A stretch of DNA of 64,000 nt from Rapana venosa (lineage: Eukaryota; Mollusca; Gastropoda; Neogastropoda; Muricidae), in the NCBI GenBank assembly GCA_028751875.1, contig CM054157.1, positions 52,691,439 to 52,755,438 on the forward strand. Direction: 5' to 3'. Made by a program: the position numbers and the translations under genes. The stretch's first letter is position 1, and each line of letters begins with the position of its first letter. Positions 46,801 to 60,379 of the stretch are shown here, piece after piece. The notes under the pieces are model-generated. The model was not told where the DNA came from. It searched no databases and worked only from the letters and a program-made list of their open reading frames with translations.

Positions 46801-46925
46801 GACCGGCCTCACTGTACCAAACCTCCTGAAAACAGCCCAGGACAGAACCATTTGGCGGTCCACTTGCAGCGTCCGTGCGGGTACCCCAACGGTCGTCCCG
46901 ACCAAGGGATGAGTGAGTGAGTGAG
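43821..46925 (+). mobile_element. APE-type non-LTR retrotransposon, near full length, inactivated (RTE-like)
   Basis: A single polyprotein encodes an APE-type endonuclease (GTWNIRTL, LAEVRW, GDWNAK, GSDHDMV). It continues into a reverse transcriptase: FIDFKKAFDRVW motif A, VGVRQGCPLSP motif B, RFADDID motif C and FKYLGAVITKEG. A C-terminal tail reads LKWFGHTTRH..GRPRKSW. It ends in a gatgagtgagtgagtgag repeat rather than poly(A), a style known from RTE-type elements. The clade call is tentative. Several frameshifts and one in-frame stop make this copy non-functional as read. Confidence 0.85.
43851..46912 (+). pseudogene. LINE endonuclease/reverse transcriptase ORF, broken
   Basis: The endonuclease part (43851-44564) and the following linker/RT start share one frame and are separated only by TAA at 44565-44567. 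Frame changes follow at about 45650, 45730, 46013 and beyond 46200. The C-terminal segment (46649-46912) is in yet another frame. All catalytic motifs of both enzymes remain readable in one frame or another, so decay is recent or partly due to consensus error. Confidence 0.85.
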
Positions 46926-46990
46926 TCATCTGTTTCCACCGGCACACAATGGCCGACTCTTCCGAAAAGCAGAACAGGTTTTAACGGCAG
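46926..46990 (-). mobile_element. SINE family Y, interrupted remainder
   Basis: tcatctgtttccaccggcac, then ttccgaaaagcagaacagg, continues the SINE begun at 43731. Only about seven bases of the SINE are missing at the LINE insertion point. Confidence 0.82.
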
Positions 46991-47157
46991 GCAGTGTGTT
47001 GTGGGGGAAGCTGACAGTGGTGTAGCCCATGCTTTTCCAAGTGGTAGGATGCAGCCTACGTATGCACTACTAAAGACTCATGGAGTTTTAATGAGTGGAA
47101 GATTTGGGGTGTTTTGGTTTTTTGTTTGCTTGTTGTTTTTTGGGGGTTGAGGGCATC

Positions 47158-47262
47158 CCTGGCTAGAGCTCGAAGGTTCACCAAACGATGAGATTTTATG
47201 CATGCGATCTTTTTGCCCACCATGAAGGTAGCCACATTCTGACTTAGGGGATAGAATCTGGT
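47158..47262 (+). repeat. Shared ~100-bp repeat module
   Basis: Contains ggctagagctcgaaggttca, gatgagattttatgca and ccatgaaggtagccacattc. Confidence 0.75.
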
Positions 47263-47734
47263 TTATGATATCCACTATAAGACTTTAAAATGTGGAGTAA
47301 GTGCAAACCTTCCTTTCTCAGCTTCAGAAAAAAAATTCTGATACCCCAGTGGGACTTACAACCCACACCTTTAAAAAAAACCCCAAAAAACAACCCCACT
47401 CTTTCCTCTAGGCTATGTTGCCCGCATATATAAAGCTTATACAGCACAAAGCAAAACCTTTAATGTCAATTTTCTTCTGCAAAGCTTGCAATATGCAAGT
47501 GAAGAAGACAGGAATTGCATTTTTTTTTTTTTGGATGCACGGCTGTTTATAATCATTTTTCACACTATAAATGAGGTCAGGTGCTTTTTTAATTCTTTGA
47601 CAACCCGATCAATGCCTCTTTCCTCCCTTTTGGTCCTTATATTTTTCATTTTGCACACAAGATACATGCACATTTTTGCTCTTTTTTACCTGCGTATCAT
47701 TTTTCTTGGAACTGCACTTTCCTTTTTTGTTCCT

Positions 47735-47835
47735 CAGCTTAAGCTCTGAGGTTCATCATTGGTGAGGTTTTGCATACGAGACTGCCCACTATTAAGATAG
47801 CTGCATTCTGACTTTGGGTATAACATGACACCACT
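47735..47835 (+). repeat. Shared ~100-bp repeat module
   Basis: Contains agctctgaggttcatcattg, gtgaggttttgcat and gatagctgcattctgacttt. Confidence 0.72.
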
Positions 47836-47849
47836 GTTTTTACATTTTC

Positions 47850-48090
47850 CAATCATTCAAACCAGCATGCAAAGGCCTGCTCTTCTGATAAAGTGAATGG
47901 GGTTTTGTATGCGTGCAATATGTTCTGCGCACTTTCACACCTCAGTTCATAGTCTAATCTTACCGACTTTCAGGAGAGTAGAGTCAGTACTGACGTTAAC
48001 TGGAAGAAAAAAAATCCCCTTGGTGGTGGCTCAAATACGAACCGTCAGATCAAGAGCACAAGAATCTAACCACTGGGACTACCCCATGCC
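47850..48090 (-). mobile_element. SINE family Y, diverged
   Basis: Shares aaccagcatgcaaaggcctg, gcaatatgttctgcgcactt, gactttcaggagagtagagt and ctaaccactgggactacccc. Repeated at 57185-57415 and 61225-61463. Confidence 0.75.
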
Positions 48091-49246
48091 GTTTTGGTTT
48101 GGTTTATGCTGTGGTTTTGTCTTTTACTAATACACATGTGTCAATGTGTTTTAGTGGTGGTGATTTTTTATACAATTTAATCTTGTCCACCAAAGCAAAC
48201 GCAATAAGTCACACACACGAATACCCCAAAACAAATTATTCACATGCGACAGACACTTGCACCAACACAGAAGTCACAAAGTACTATGTATTTGTGATGC
48301 TTTTGCTTAGTTTGTCAAGTAATCTTCCAACGTGCAAAGACACTTTGAAAATTAAATTTTTTAAACAAAATGTGTGTGTTGTGTAGTTCCTTGAGTTTTC
48401 CCCTTTGGGCCTTTTTCCCGGCAATTTAATTTTAAGTCCCCTCAATTTAGAAGTCTACCCCAATTCTGTGATGCAGGTAAACCACTGGTCCTTTTCATGC
48501 AGTTTGTTTTCATTAAGTTTGCCATCAAGCTGTTGTTAGGGAAACCCCTTTTTTCATTTTTGTTTTATAACCAGCTCAATCTGTATTTGTTAAGCTTTCA
48601 AGATGAAACAATGTTGCACCTCAATTCCTTGTAGGCCTATTTCTCTGTAGATCTACAGAGTCTATACCTAACATACTATAGAATAGATTATTTAGTATAT
48701 ATAGCAGAGAAGTGATTCTTTATTTGATTTTGGGGGGGGGGGGATGAACACTCACCCACTCTTCAATTTTGTATGCATCATCATTTTGCTTCTCTTATCG
48801 AATTTTGTTATTGTGGCATGTTCCCTAGCATATTGCTATGGAGGTCATCGACAATATGCATCCTGACCCCCTGTCATAATATAAACCCCATTGGTGCGTA
48901 CTTTCCCAAACTCACAGTGATTCCCAGGTGGGGTGATTAAGTCACACGCTTGATCTAGGCGACGGTGGGGTATGCACCCAAAAAAAACATGACCACCTGG
49001 AATCACTCTGTGAGTTGAAAGTACACACTGGATGGGAAGCCCGCATGTGACTTTTCATGTAGCTACTTTGCCACACCAGCAGCAACACTCCAAATTCGAT
49101 CTGTATCCCTTTTACAGTTGATTATGGGCCAAAGATATGTTCTGTTGCTGTATTTTCCTTCTAGCCTTTTCAGTTGGAAAAAACACAAAACGAACGCCAA
49201 CCGAAATGAACACAAGGCAGATGTTGATAAACTTTATTGATGAATG
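48091..49246. other. End of copy A; consensus quality falling
   Basis: Aligns with 61465-62637, but this copy has extra or lost bases in runs (for example cccctttgggcctttttccc against cccttggccattccc). No gene is seen. An inverted-repeat element lies at about 48897-49022. Confidence 0.7.
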
Positions 49247-51856
49247 TTTCCTACCCCCAAAAAAAAAATCCAGAAAATATCAAAAAAAAATTGATTTAAA
49301 GAGTCTAAAAAAGCCTCGATGAAATCTATAGCTACTCTCTAAAGAAAAAACACTTTTAAACTTGGTAAAAAAAAAAAAATCAAACAAAATATTAAAAAGG
49401 GGAAAAAAAAACCCCAACTTTCCAAAAAGGAAGACCCTTGTATACTGGAGAAAAACTTTACCAAAAAAAATTTCAAAAAAAGAAAAAATTCTAAACACAA
49501 CGTTTTTCCCTGTAACGGAAATATAAGAATTATGAAATATGTAAAAGAATAAAAATAATATTTTTGTAAAAACCCCCCATGTAAAATTTTTAAAAAAAAT
49601 TAATTAAAAAACCCTGAAGGCCAGTTAAATTTCCCTTCACTATTTCTGCATGTCTAAACCCAATAGTCTTCACCCCAAAATTCCAACTTTCTTTACCATT
49701 TATTCTTTTACTGGTGTATTTCAATACCCACCCACACCATTACGAGAAAACACAGTTGCTTCTATTTACACACATACCACTTTTCCCCAAACCAGCCCCT
49801 TCCCCCCTCTTCTAATTAAAGGCTAAATGATTTTTTTAATGTAAAACATTTTTTTGCTTTTTTTTGCATACTTTAATTTTTGTGTGACATTTTCTGTTTG
49901 TACCTTTTACATCTTTGTTTTTGGTAGCAATGAAGCCCCCCTTTAGAGGGGAGGGGATATTTAAAAAAAAACCTTAGTGTTTATTTTAGTTTTTTTTAAC
50001 CTCAAAATTTTTTTTTTTAAGTCTTTTTTCTTGTTCTTCCCATTCACCTACCATAGATGAACCCATGAATGCGGGAATTTTGGGTAAAATGATCTTCAGT
50101 ACAGCCCCCAATAAATGACTCCTATCAGAGATTAAAAAGAGAAGAAAAAGGGAAAAAAGGGAGAAAAAAAAATGACACCAACCTGCCCTATAAACCCTCA
50201 AGAATCACACCCGGGAAAAAAAATTTTTGGAAGATTTTTTTTTTTAAGAAAACAAAAGGGGGGGGGGGGGCTAGGAGGGAAATTCCATTTTCATTTTCCC
50301 CAAAATAAAAAGACATTTTCGTCGGGAGAGAAAAAACACAGGGCAGCCCGTGTTGTAAAGCCCCCCCCTTTTTCCAACTGAAAAAATTCACCCATGGTCT
50401 CCCCCACTAACTTATTCCCTTCTTCATACACCCTCAAAGGTGGGTGTCAGGGCCCACGTTTTTCATTTGTTTACAAAATATAAACCACACATAACACAGA
50501 AATAAATATCAAAACACATAACCGGGAATAAATCAATCAAGTAAAAACAAAAAATGTTGCTTAAAACTGAAATATCAACCACACATAACACAGAAATAAA
50601 TATCAACACACATAACACGGAATAAATCATCAGTCAAACAAAAAATGCTTTTAATACATGATCAATTTTTTTTAAAAAACGGTAAATTAACTTACAACAA
50701 ATTTTTAAAAAAGGGAAACGGACGTTATCTATAGCAGATAAAAAGAAAAATTTCAAGCTTTCACTTTTAAATGAAAACTGAAATCGGTGATGGAAAAATT
50801 TCCCAAATTTTTTTTTTGTGCCAATCTTTGGTCATGGCATATTTCTTGCATGAAATGGGACAATCTCTCAAATTACAGTCCCCACCCTTTCTTTTTTTTT
50901 TTGTGTTTTTATTTACTGCAGTTGCCTTTTATGCTACTTTTTTCTACAGTTTTGGGCCAAAAAATAACTCCTTTTGCATTAGATTCTTTTAAGGTTTTAA
51001 AAAGCATGTTGCTCACAAGCCTTGCTTATGTCTCCTTTTAAAAGATTAGCCCTGGCCACATATAGGTTAAAGGGAGGGGGGGGGTAAAAGGGAGGCATCT
51101 GATTTTAAAAATTTCACAACTAAAAGAAAATACAGCTCCCCTTATTTGTTTTTTTTTAAATGTAAAACAAATTCTAAAAGTGGGCCAAAATCTTGAAGGG
51201 GGGAGTGTTAGTAAAAAAAATTTGCAAAAATGCAAAATTATTATAAGACTTCCCTCTCTATTTTTTAAAGAAGTTGGGTTCAAACATGTCTTTTAAAAAC
51301 AGGTTTCTTTTTGGAAGTTTGAAACATTTTGGGGGACCATATTGGATTGATTCTGTGGAAACAGCGCAAAAAATTGACCAATCTATGGATTTTTGGATCT
51401 ACAAGTGATCCCCCATTCAACATCTGGTACAACTTTCACTTTCCTTGGATATAAAATTTTTTAAATTTCAACCTTTAGTCAGTTTTTTTTTTTTTAATGG
51501 GGCCACACAAAAAAATAGTTTGTGGAATAGCATAACATCTGACTAATAAGTATAGAAAATTAAAAGTAAAGAAGACATTTTAAAGGTGAAAGTTAGAAGT
51601 TAAAAAAAGAAAAAACACTTTTTAAACATTGCCAAAGCAAACCCAAACCAAAACTGGCCACATGATTGATTTATATTTTGGGCACGCATGTATACCCGGG
51701 TGTGTGTTGTGTGTGTGTGTTGTGTGTGTGTGTGTGTGTGGTGTGGGTGTGGGGGGGGGGGGGGGAGAGGGGTTTAAGTATGTGTGCATTTGTGTCACTG
51801 TCATGAAGTGCCTGTAGTAATGGTTGTGTGTGCATATATGTTGCCATGTTGATCTC

Positions 51857-52211
51857 TCCTCCCAAAACCTATTTTTTTCACAACCCGCCCTCCTCTAGGT
51901 TTCTTGATGATCTGGTGATTCGCTCAGGTCTCTCTCATCGCGGGGCTGCGAAACTCTGCAAAAAGAATCACAGTAACCTACAAAACATGAGCAATTTTTG
52001 TCAACTGCTGACCACAAATAAAAAATGTCGGTTAAAAACAATATGACTCTGTTTGTGGTGTGGGGGTGTGTGTGTGCCGCGCGTGTTGTGTGTTGGCGCT
52101 GTTGGGTGTGTGCATCGTGCTTTGGTGTGTTGTGATGTTTGGAGTCAGCCTTTATAAGTCTCGGGGAAAACCCCCGCCCCTGTATGCTCTCCTCATCTCC
52201 TTGGTTTCTCT

Positions 52212-52244
<33 letters not shown>

Positions 52245-52775
52245 TCTCACACCACAAAAAAAAAAAACCCACACCTCTCTCCTCTCTCTCTCTTTCTCTC
52301 TCTCTCTCCCCTCTCACACACACACACCCACACACACACACACTTTTTTCTGCCCTTCCTTCTTTTCATTTTTTTCCTCACGTTTAAGGTTTAGCCTAGC
52401 CTGTAGGGAAGAAAAGTGTCACTTTTTTTCGAAGCGGGTGCCCCCAGTTAGGAAAAACAAAATATTATTACAGTGACCTCGAGCTATGAAGGTCTTTGTT
52501 CAAACCCCGACCCCCCAATAACATTGACAACGTTTAAAAAACCTGAACGAACAAATTAGAAATGAAAAAAAGAAAAGGGCAAAATTCAGACCTCCGGCTA
52601 TAAAGTTTTGTGAGTCAGACACTTAAAAGAAATGAAATTTGAAAAGTCCTCTCTCGTGCTTTAATTACCTGTCTCACGAAGTGGGGGTAAAAATTTTTGT
52701 GTTTTTTTTTGGGAGTTTTCGAATGATCGCAGAAGGGTTGGGTACAACTGGACGGGGATGAACGTTAAATTGAGT
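51857..52775 (-). pseudogene. LYRM9 copy in region B, broken by indels
   Basis: Exon 2 (about 51857-51957) and exon 1 (about 52672-52775) are recognisable by caaaacctatttttttcaca and ttacctgtctcacgaagtg, but both have several indels. Probably the same locus as 42273-43228 assembled twice. Confidence 0.75.
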
Positions 52776-53344
52776 GTTTAACAGATAACGGACTTCTAAC
52801 TTCGGGATATTCACCATTTCTATCAACTAGGCTTAGTAAAGAGGTTATCATTAGTGACCTCCCTTAGATAGGACATTCTTTCAAATTACAATCTAAAAAA
52901 ACTACCACAAAAGATTGGGGGGGGTTAAGAAATTTTTTGCTAGAATCACTTTGCTGTGTACAAAGTGGTTTGCTTGTAGGGTGGGGTTTTAAAAAATTGG
53001 GTCAAAAACCTGATGACATTACAATCATGTCTGTTTTCAAAATAGAATGAAACTGACACTCTTTAATCAAGTAGTAAATTTGAGCAATAGGCCAAATGAA
53101 CGCATAAAACAGTAAAAAATTAAAGACACCAAAGGCGGGTTAAAACCCTGAGAAATATGTATACTGTGAGGGTAAATTTTGCAATTTCAGCATCAAAAAC
53201 TTTCTGTGCCTCAAACCCTTCCAGCCCCTTTTGGTACTTAACTGAAAGGATTTTTATTTATTTAAATTATTCCTATGTCGATGATAATGGAACAAGCACT
53301 CGTGCTTTTTTCCCCATCTAGTCCCTGTGTGTATGCAGTTTTGT

Positions 53345-56290
53345 ACATCAATCCACGCCCACGAAATACCTACATGGACAAACTGAAAAGGAAAGACATC
53401 CGGATGGGTTGAGGCCCCGGAATACCAAAACAACCGCGCCTTCCATTGGAGTTTTTCCAGGAGGGAGGTGGAAAAAATGCGACGGGACGAAAACAACTCG
53501 ATAAAACTCCAGCTAAAAGGGACCATCTTTGGGGTCTGGAACATCCCGTACCTGCACGCATGTGGGAAGCCCAAAGGCTACCCATGAACTTCGAAGATAC
53601 GAATGGGAATACTTGGAGGCCAAATCCTTTGGGGTCGGATTGGCGAAACAATACGAAGAAGTCACAAACTATGGATAGTGGCGCGACTCCAAAACCCCCA
53701 AACACGGAGTAGGATTTTTGTCAACAAAAAGAGGACAACGGGGGTCATCAGCTGTCCCCCAATCTCAAGCAGATGATTCCATGCGTTGTCGCCAAAACCA
53801 CACAACATGACCATCTACAAGCTTTTCCCAAACATCAGACTACGATAGAAGCAATCGAGTGTTCTCGAAGATTTGGAGGGGGGCCACAAATAACCCCCAA
53901 AAAAGGGACTTTCTCGTGATCCGGGGGCGACTGGAATGCCAAGTGGGGACCTGACGCTTATGACCCAATTTTCCAGGACAGTGGGGCCGTTTTGGCGGGG
54001 ACGAAACTAATGATGGGTCTCAACTTTTGGAAATTTCGCAAGCAGCCACAACTTACTGTCGCCAACCCCTTATACCCCCACAAACATCAAGAAGAACACG
54101 TGGCATCCCCAAAGGGGAAAGAACATACAGTTGGGACTACATCTTTGGCCCCCCAAAAAGATTTAAGTCGAGCCAACAAAGCCCAGACAAAAGTTTCCCG
54201 GCGGGAATTGCAGTGACCACGACATGGGACTCAGACCCTACAGATCAAACTGAAAACCAAAAAAGAGAAATCCCCATTTGCGGTTTCAAAATGGAAAAGT
54301 GAAAGGGCCCCAAGCCCCGAAATCTTTAAACTGAGTAGGGGGGAGATTTTCGCATGAAATTTCCTCCCAAATACATCAACAACCTCACTGAGACTTTACA
54401 AGGGCCATTCGGGGAAAAGTGCTGGAGATCCTTGGGAAAGAGAGGAAAAGAACCAACCCTGGGGTTCCCAAAGATATCCTGGACCTGTGCAAAACCAACG
54501 TAGGGAGCTAAAACCAGTGAAAACAAAACTAAAACGGCCGAAGAGTATAGAAAAGTCAACAGGTCAATCAAAAGAAGATACTGAGGCCTGGGGAACTGGG
54601 TGTCGAACAATGCTCCAAGGTTTAGAAGGCAATGGCGAAGGAGACAGCAAAGAGGGTACCAGACCACAAGGGACTAACCCGTCCCCCGCACCAAGACCTC
54701 CGATTGAAAAACAAAGAGGGGTCGTCCTTAAGAGGCGCCCCTATCATGAAGAGAGGGCAAAATTGGGAGAACCTGTACAACACAAGCGAAGGCTGATCCG
54801 AACAACTTCCGAGCAAAATCCCGACCATCAGATCCTGAAAAACACACGGTCGGAGGAAGAGGGAGAAGAAGCATAAGATCCCTGAAGGGGCAAGTCACCA
54901 GGGGTTTACAACATCCCCCTGAGCCATCAAACGGAGGCCCCGAGATGATCAAGGCATTTAAAAATCATTCCAACGCATCTGGGCCCCAAAAGTGGCCTGA
55001 CATGGACCCAATCCATCATAGTTTTCCCCTTCCCCAAAAAAGGGAGACCTAAGAAGTGCCAAAAATTACAGAAAAATCAGTCTGATAAACCATCCAAACA
55101 AAGTTAGCCGCATTGCCTTGAACGACTGAAAACCCCCCCAAACAAAAATCCCCAAAGAAACGCAGGTCGACCAGGTCGAAGCACTGCGAGCAGACTTCAA
55201 CATCAGAATGCTCAAGAGAAGCATCTCCCAAAATCAGCTACGCTCTACAACAACTTATTGACTTCAAGAAAGGGCCCTTTGACCGAGGTGGCAAGAAGCT
55301 CGTGGCAAGTCATGGAGACTTAGCTTCGACAGGACCCATTTAAATCACCAGGGGCTGTATGAAGCCCCCACTGCAGTCCTCATGGTTTGGGAAATTTTGG
55401 GGAGTTTTTCCGGACTTCAGTTTTAGTTCGACAAGGCTGCCCGCTATCCCCCTTCTTTTCAAGGTTCCTGGGGAACATCATGCGGAGGCCCCCCTTGACT
55501 TCAGACCACAATACAAAGGAGGAAGGCCGTCGCAATCTTTGATTTTCGAATATTGATCTCATGGGGCCCGTAAGAAGACTCCAGGTTCTCACCACCAGAC
55601 GGAAACACAGCCAATGCCCCCGGGATGGAATCAGACGGAAAAGAGCAAGATCCCATGAACAACCACACCCACCTCCCCCAGTTTAAGTGAGTGGCGGACA
55701 CAGAGGATGGAAATTTTAAAATACCTTGGGGCAGCATCACCAAGAAGGGGACGAGCACACAAGGGTGAAGATCAATTGCTGGGCACCTCCTCCATGACTA
55801 AGTGGCGAAAGGTGGAGAAACCACACAGAACCCACCAAGGTCAACTCTACAAGGGACTCTCACATCCCCAAGCCTTGTACAGCTGTGAAGCCCTGGGCAC
55901 TTCGCCTTTTTAGAACGTCGCATTCAACCTTTGAGATGAAGTCCTCAGGGGGATCCCAACTCACCTCAGAGACCCCAAAACAATGACTCGTCTGGAGCAG
56001 ATCGAGGGACTGGTGGCAAAAAAGAACCATTGCTAGATACAGTCAAAAAGGGGAAACTGAAGTGGTTTGGGACACAACAAGGCTAACAGCCCGTCAAAGA
56101 CAGTCCCGCAGGGAAAGGGGGGAAGGAGCAAAGGGGGCGGGACGACCACGCAAAAACTGGATATCCAAAATCAAAGGGGTGGCCGGCCCACTGTACCAAA
56201 ACCTCCCAAAACACCCAGGAAAAACCATTTTGGGGGTCCACTTCGCGTCCGGCGGGTACCCCAACGGTCGCCGACCAAGGGATGATGAGT
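53345..56290 (+). pseudogene. LINE copy in region B, broken by indels
   Basis: Corresponds to 43821-46925 throughout and is inserted in the same SINE at the same point, which supports identity of locus. At the position of the in-frame stop of copy A (44565), this copy reads TAC. Confidence 0.85.
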
Positions 56291-59200
56291 GAGGAGTCAC
56301 TGTTTCCCCGGCACCAAGGCCGACTCTTCCGAAAAGCAGAACAGTTTTTTTCGGCGGGGGGTGTGTTGTGGGGGGAAACTGAAGTGGGTAGCCCCTGCTT
56401 TTTCCAAAGGGTTAGGATGAGCCTACGTATGCACTACTAAAGACCATGGAGTTTTTTAAGATGGAAGATTTGGGGTGTTTTGGTTTTTTGTTTGCTTGTT
56501 TTTTTTGGGGGTTGAGGGGATCCCTGGCTAGAGCTCGAAGGTTCACCAACATGAGATTTTAGCTGCGTCTTTTTTCCCACCATGAAGGTAGCCCCACTAC
56601 TTAGGGGATAAATCTGGGTTTATGTATCCACTAAAGACTTTAAAATTGGAGTAAATGCAAACCCTTTCCCTTTCTCCCGCTTTAAAAAAAAAATCTGATA
56701 CCCAGTGGACTTACAACCAACCCTTTAAAAAAAAACCCAAAAAACACCCCACCTTTTCCTTAGGCTATGTTTCCCCAAAAAAATTATACAGCACAAAGCA
56801 AAACCTTTAATTCAATTTTCTCTGCAAAACTTGCAATAGAAGGGGAAAAAGACAGGGAAATTTCTTTTTTTTTTTTTTATTCACGCGTTTTTAATCATTT
56901 TTCACACATAAATAGTCAGGGGCTTTTTTTAAATTTTTTTGACAACCCGATCAAAAGCCTCTTTCCTCCTTTTTTTTCCTTTTTAAATTTTTTATTTTCA
57001 ACAAATACATACATTTTTTCTCTTTTTTTCCCGCGTTCATTTTTTTTGGAATGCACTTTTTTTTTTGTTTCCCCACTTTAAACTCTGAGGTTTAACATTG
57101 GTGAGGTTTTGCATACGGACTGCCCCTATTAAGATAGCTGATTGACTTTGGGGATAACATACACCCCTGTTTTACATTTTCCAATCATTCAAACCAGCAT
57201 GCAAAGGGCCTGCTCTTCTGATAAAGGAATGGGGTTTTGTAGCGTGCAATATGTTCTCGCCTTTCCACCCCAGTTCTAAACAATCTTACCGACTTTCAGG
57301 GGAGTAAATCAGACTGCGTTTAAATGGGAAAAAAAAAATCCCCTTGTGGGGGCCCAAAAGAACCGTCAGTCAAGAGCACAAGAATCTAACCCCCTAGACT
57401 ATCCCCTGCCGTTTTTGGGTTCGGTTTAGCTGTGCGTTTTTTCAACATAATCCCAAAGTGTCCCAAAGGGTTTTAAAATGTGGGGTATTTTTTATACAAA
57501 TTTAATCTGTCCACCAAACAAACGCAAATAGTCACACACCAATACACCAAAACATATATAATTTTACATCAGCAGAACTTTCACCAAAACACAGAATCAC
57601 AAAGTACTATTTTTGTGATGCTTTTGCTTAGTTTGCAATAATCTTCCCAAAGGCAATACCTTTTTAAAAATTAAAAATTTTTAAACAAAATGTGTGTGTG
57701 TGAGTTCCGGTTTTCCTTTCCATTCCTGGCAATTTAATTGAAGTCCACTCAATTCAGAAACTACACAAAACTTGATCAGGAAACCACTGCGTCTTTTCAC
57801 TGCGTATGTTTTTTATTATTTCCCCCCAAACTGTTGTTAGGGACCTCTTTTTTCATTTTTGTTTTTTTAACCATCAACGTATTTGTTAAGCTGCAAGTGA
57901 AACAAAGTTGCACCTAATTCTTGTGGCCCTTTTCTGTAGATCTAAAGGTCAAAAACCCCAAAATACTATAGAATGATTATTTTTTATATAGCAGAGAAGT
58001 GATTCTATTATTTATTTTTGGGGGGGGGGGGGGGTGAAACCCCCCTCCCCCACTTTTTTACAATTTTGTATGCAAATCTTTTGCTTTCTTAGAATTTTGT
58101 TTTTGGGCATTTCCCTAGCCTATTGCTATGGAGGTCCGACAATATGCATCCTGAGAAAAAAAAAACCCCACTGGGGCTACTTCCAAAATTTACGGAACCC
58201 ATTGAAACACATCTTTTAACGCTTTGGGGATGAAAAAATAAAAACTGACCCCGGGGAATATCCCGGGTTGAAAAAAAATGGATGGAAGCCTGATTGACTT
58301 TTAGTAGCCCACTTTGCCACACCCGAGAAATCCCAATCGACTTTTCCTTTTTCAGGAATTTTGGCCAAATATGTTCTGGTTTCGAATTTTTCCTTCCCCC
58401 CTTTTTTTACGAAAAACAAAAACACGCCATACAAAATAAACACCCTCCTTGAATACCTTAATTTTTATAATGAGTAAAGTTGTTTTTTTTTGGTAAACAA
58501 GAATACAGTTCCCTAAAGGAAAATTTGGGCCCCCAGGGCTACTTTTAGCCCTACAGCTTGACAAACACAAAGACACTAAATCCCGAATTTAAAACAACCC
58601 CGGGAAAAGAAAACCCCAAAGAGAAAGGGGGTACAAGGAGAGGGGAAAAAAGACAAAAGATGGTAGGATTAAGTCCGGAAAAAGGGTAAAGCGAGACAAG
58701 AAAATTCATGGGGATTAAACAAAAACTAATTTCCGTCAGAACAAACCCAAATTTGGGGACAAACGGGGAACTCAACAAAAGGGAAAAAACACAAGAAAAC
58801 TTTTTTTTTAAAAAAAAAAGATAAGACAAAACAAAAAAAACCTGAGCAAAAATAAAACCCCAATCAACCAAAAAGATTTTTTGTTTTTTTTTCCCACTGA
58901 AAGAAGGCAAAGAATTCCAAGACACGAATAAAAATCAGAATGAAAAAGGGTAAAAAAGAGCAAGAGAAGCCAACCAACCAAAAACACCATGACATTTTTA
59001 ACAGTTTGTTATCACCACACATCCCTTTTAATTAAAAAAATAAACAAACGCAGACCTCTTTGCTATCAGGGGAAAACAAAAAGCATACATAAATGAAAAC
59101 AAGGCAACCAAAGACAAAAGACACAAAAGAAGCAGTCAAAACATCAACAACCTAAATCGTTCATGTTTCCGTTATTTCAGAACACAAAAACAAAACAAAC

Positions 59201-59879
59201 AAAAAAAAAAAGGAAAAAAAGGAAAAAAAACCCTCAGAAACTCTAGAAAGAAAGGCCCAAACAAAAACGCACAGAGAGTGACACAGCTTGAGAGGGGGCA
59301 TGTTCTGTTTGGGTTCAAACCATTTTGTCATAACCACCACGGGCGCTGTCCCCACTACTTCTCTTTCTCTCCCATCGCCAGGGGACAGAGCTGTTAAACC
59401 CCTTCCCCTCTTCCATCAATATGGCTGGTTGGCAGTGCCATACACCCGTTACCTCTAAAAATCAAGGGCCGGGGTGCCATCAAACGGATCTTGCAAAAAA
59501 TTCTATCAACAGAATGTTCTTGCGCTCAGATTTCTACTCTGAAGGTCATTCTGTCATTTAAAAACCCCCATGGCTCACAAACCCCCGGATGGACAGTTTT
59601 TTCCCTTTTTTTCTATTTCTCCTGTCATTCTAATATTGTTACTTTTGCTTTAGTCTGAGTTTATGGGCCCCTTTCATGCCGTTTTCTCCAAAATAGGAAC
59701 ATGTCCCCTCTTTTGGGTCTAAGCCCCGCGTGAGATTTATTCGCAGGGTAAACCACAGATTGTACAGCTCTACACTCCTGTAGTTGCCCCCCCATAGCAA
59801 TCTACGATTCCCAAAAGCAAAATACTTCAACAAAAAAATTTGCACAGGTACACACACACACATCCCCCAAGCAGACTGC

Positions 59880-60379
59880 NNNNNNNNNNNNNNNNNNNNN
59901 NNNNNNNNNNNNNNNNNNNNNNNNNNNNNNNNNNNNNNNNNNNNNNNNNNNNNNNNNNNNNNNNNNNNNNNNNNNNNNNNNNNNNNNNNNNNNNNNNNNN
60001 NNNNNNNNNNNNNNNNNNNNNNNNNNNNNNNNNNNNNNNNNNNNNNNNNNNNNNNNNNNNNNNNNNNNNNNNNNNNNNNNNNNNNNNNNNNNNNNNNNNN
60101 NNNNNNNNNNNNNNNNNNNNNNNNNNNNNNNNNNNNNNNNNNNNNNNNNNNNNNNNNNNNNNNNNNNNNNNNNNNNNNNNNNNNNNNNNNNNNNNNNNNN
60201 NNNNNNNNNNNNNNNNNNNNNNNNNNNNNNNNNNNNNNNNNNNNNNNNNNNNNNNNNNNNNNNNNNNNNNNNNNNNNNNNNNNNNNNNNNNNNNNNNNNN
60301 NNNNNNNNNNNNNNNNNNNNNNNNNNNNNNNNNNNNNNNNNNNNNNNNNNNNNNNNNNNNNNNNNNNNNNNNNNNNNNN
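59880..60379. other. Assembly gap, exactly 500 N
   Basis: A round-number run of N marks a scaffold join of unknown size. Open frames across it have no meaning. Confidence 1.

Larger units (their letters stand above)
49247..59879. repeat. Copy B: indel-rich duplicate of 39552-49246 and beyond
   Basis: B follows A feature by feature: the region below LYRM9, the LYRM9 exons, the compound microsatellites, the split SINE, the LINE and the downstream flank. It then runs past A and matches 62640-64000. It has frequent single-base losses and run-length changes and is several percent shorter than A. No open frame of A survives in it. The pattern looks like uncorrected long-read consensus rather than evolutionary decay. 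Confidence 0.9.

Noticed and set aside
51857..56290. Second LYRM9 gene and second LINE as separate loci
   Set aside because: Every flank matches copy A and differences are mostly small indels, so independent loci are not supported.
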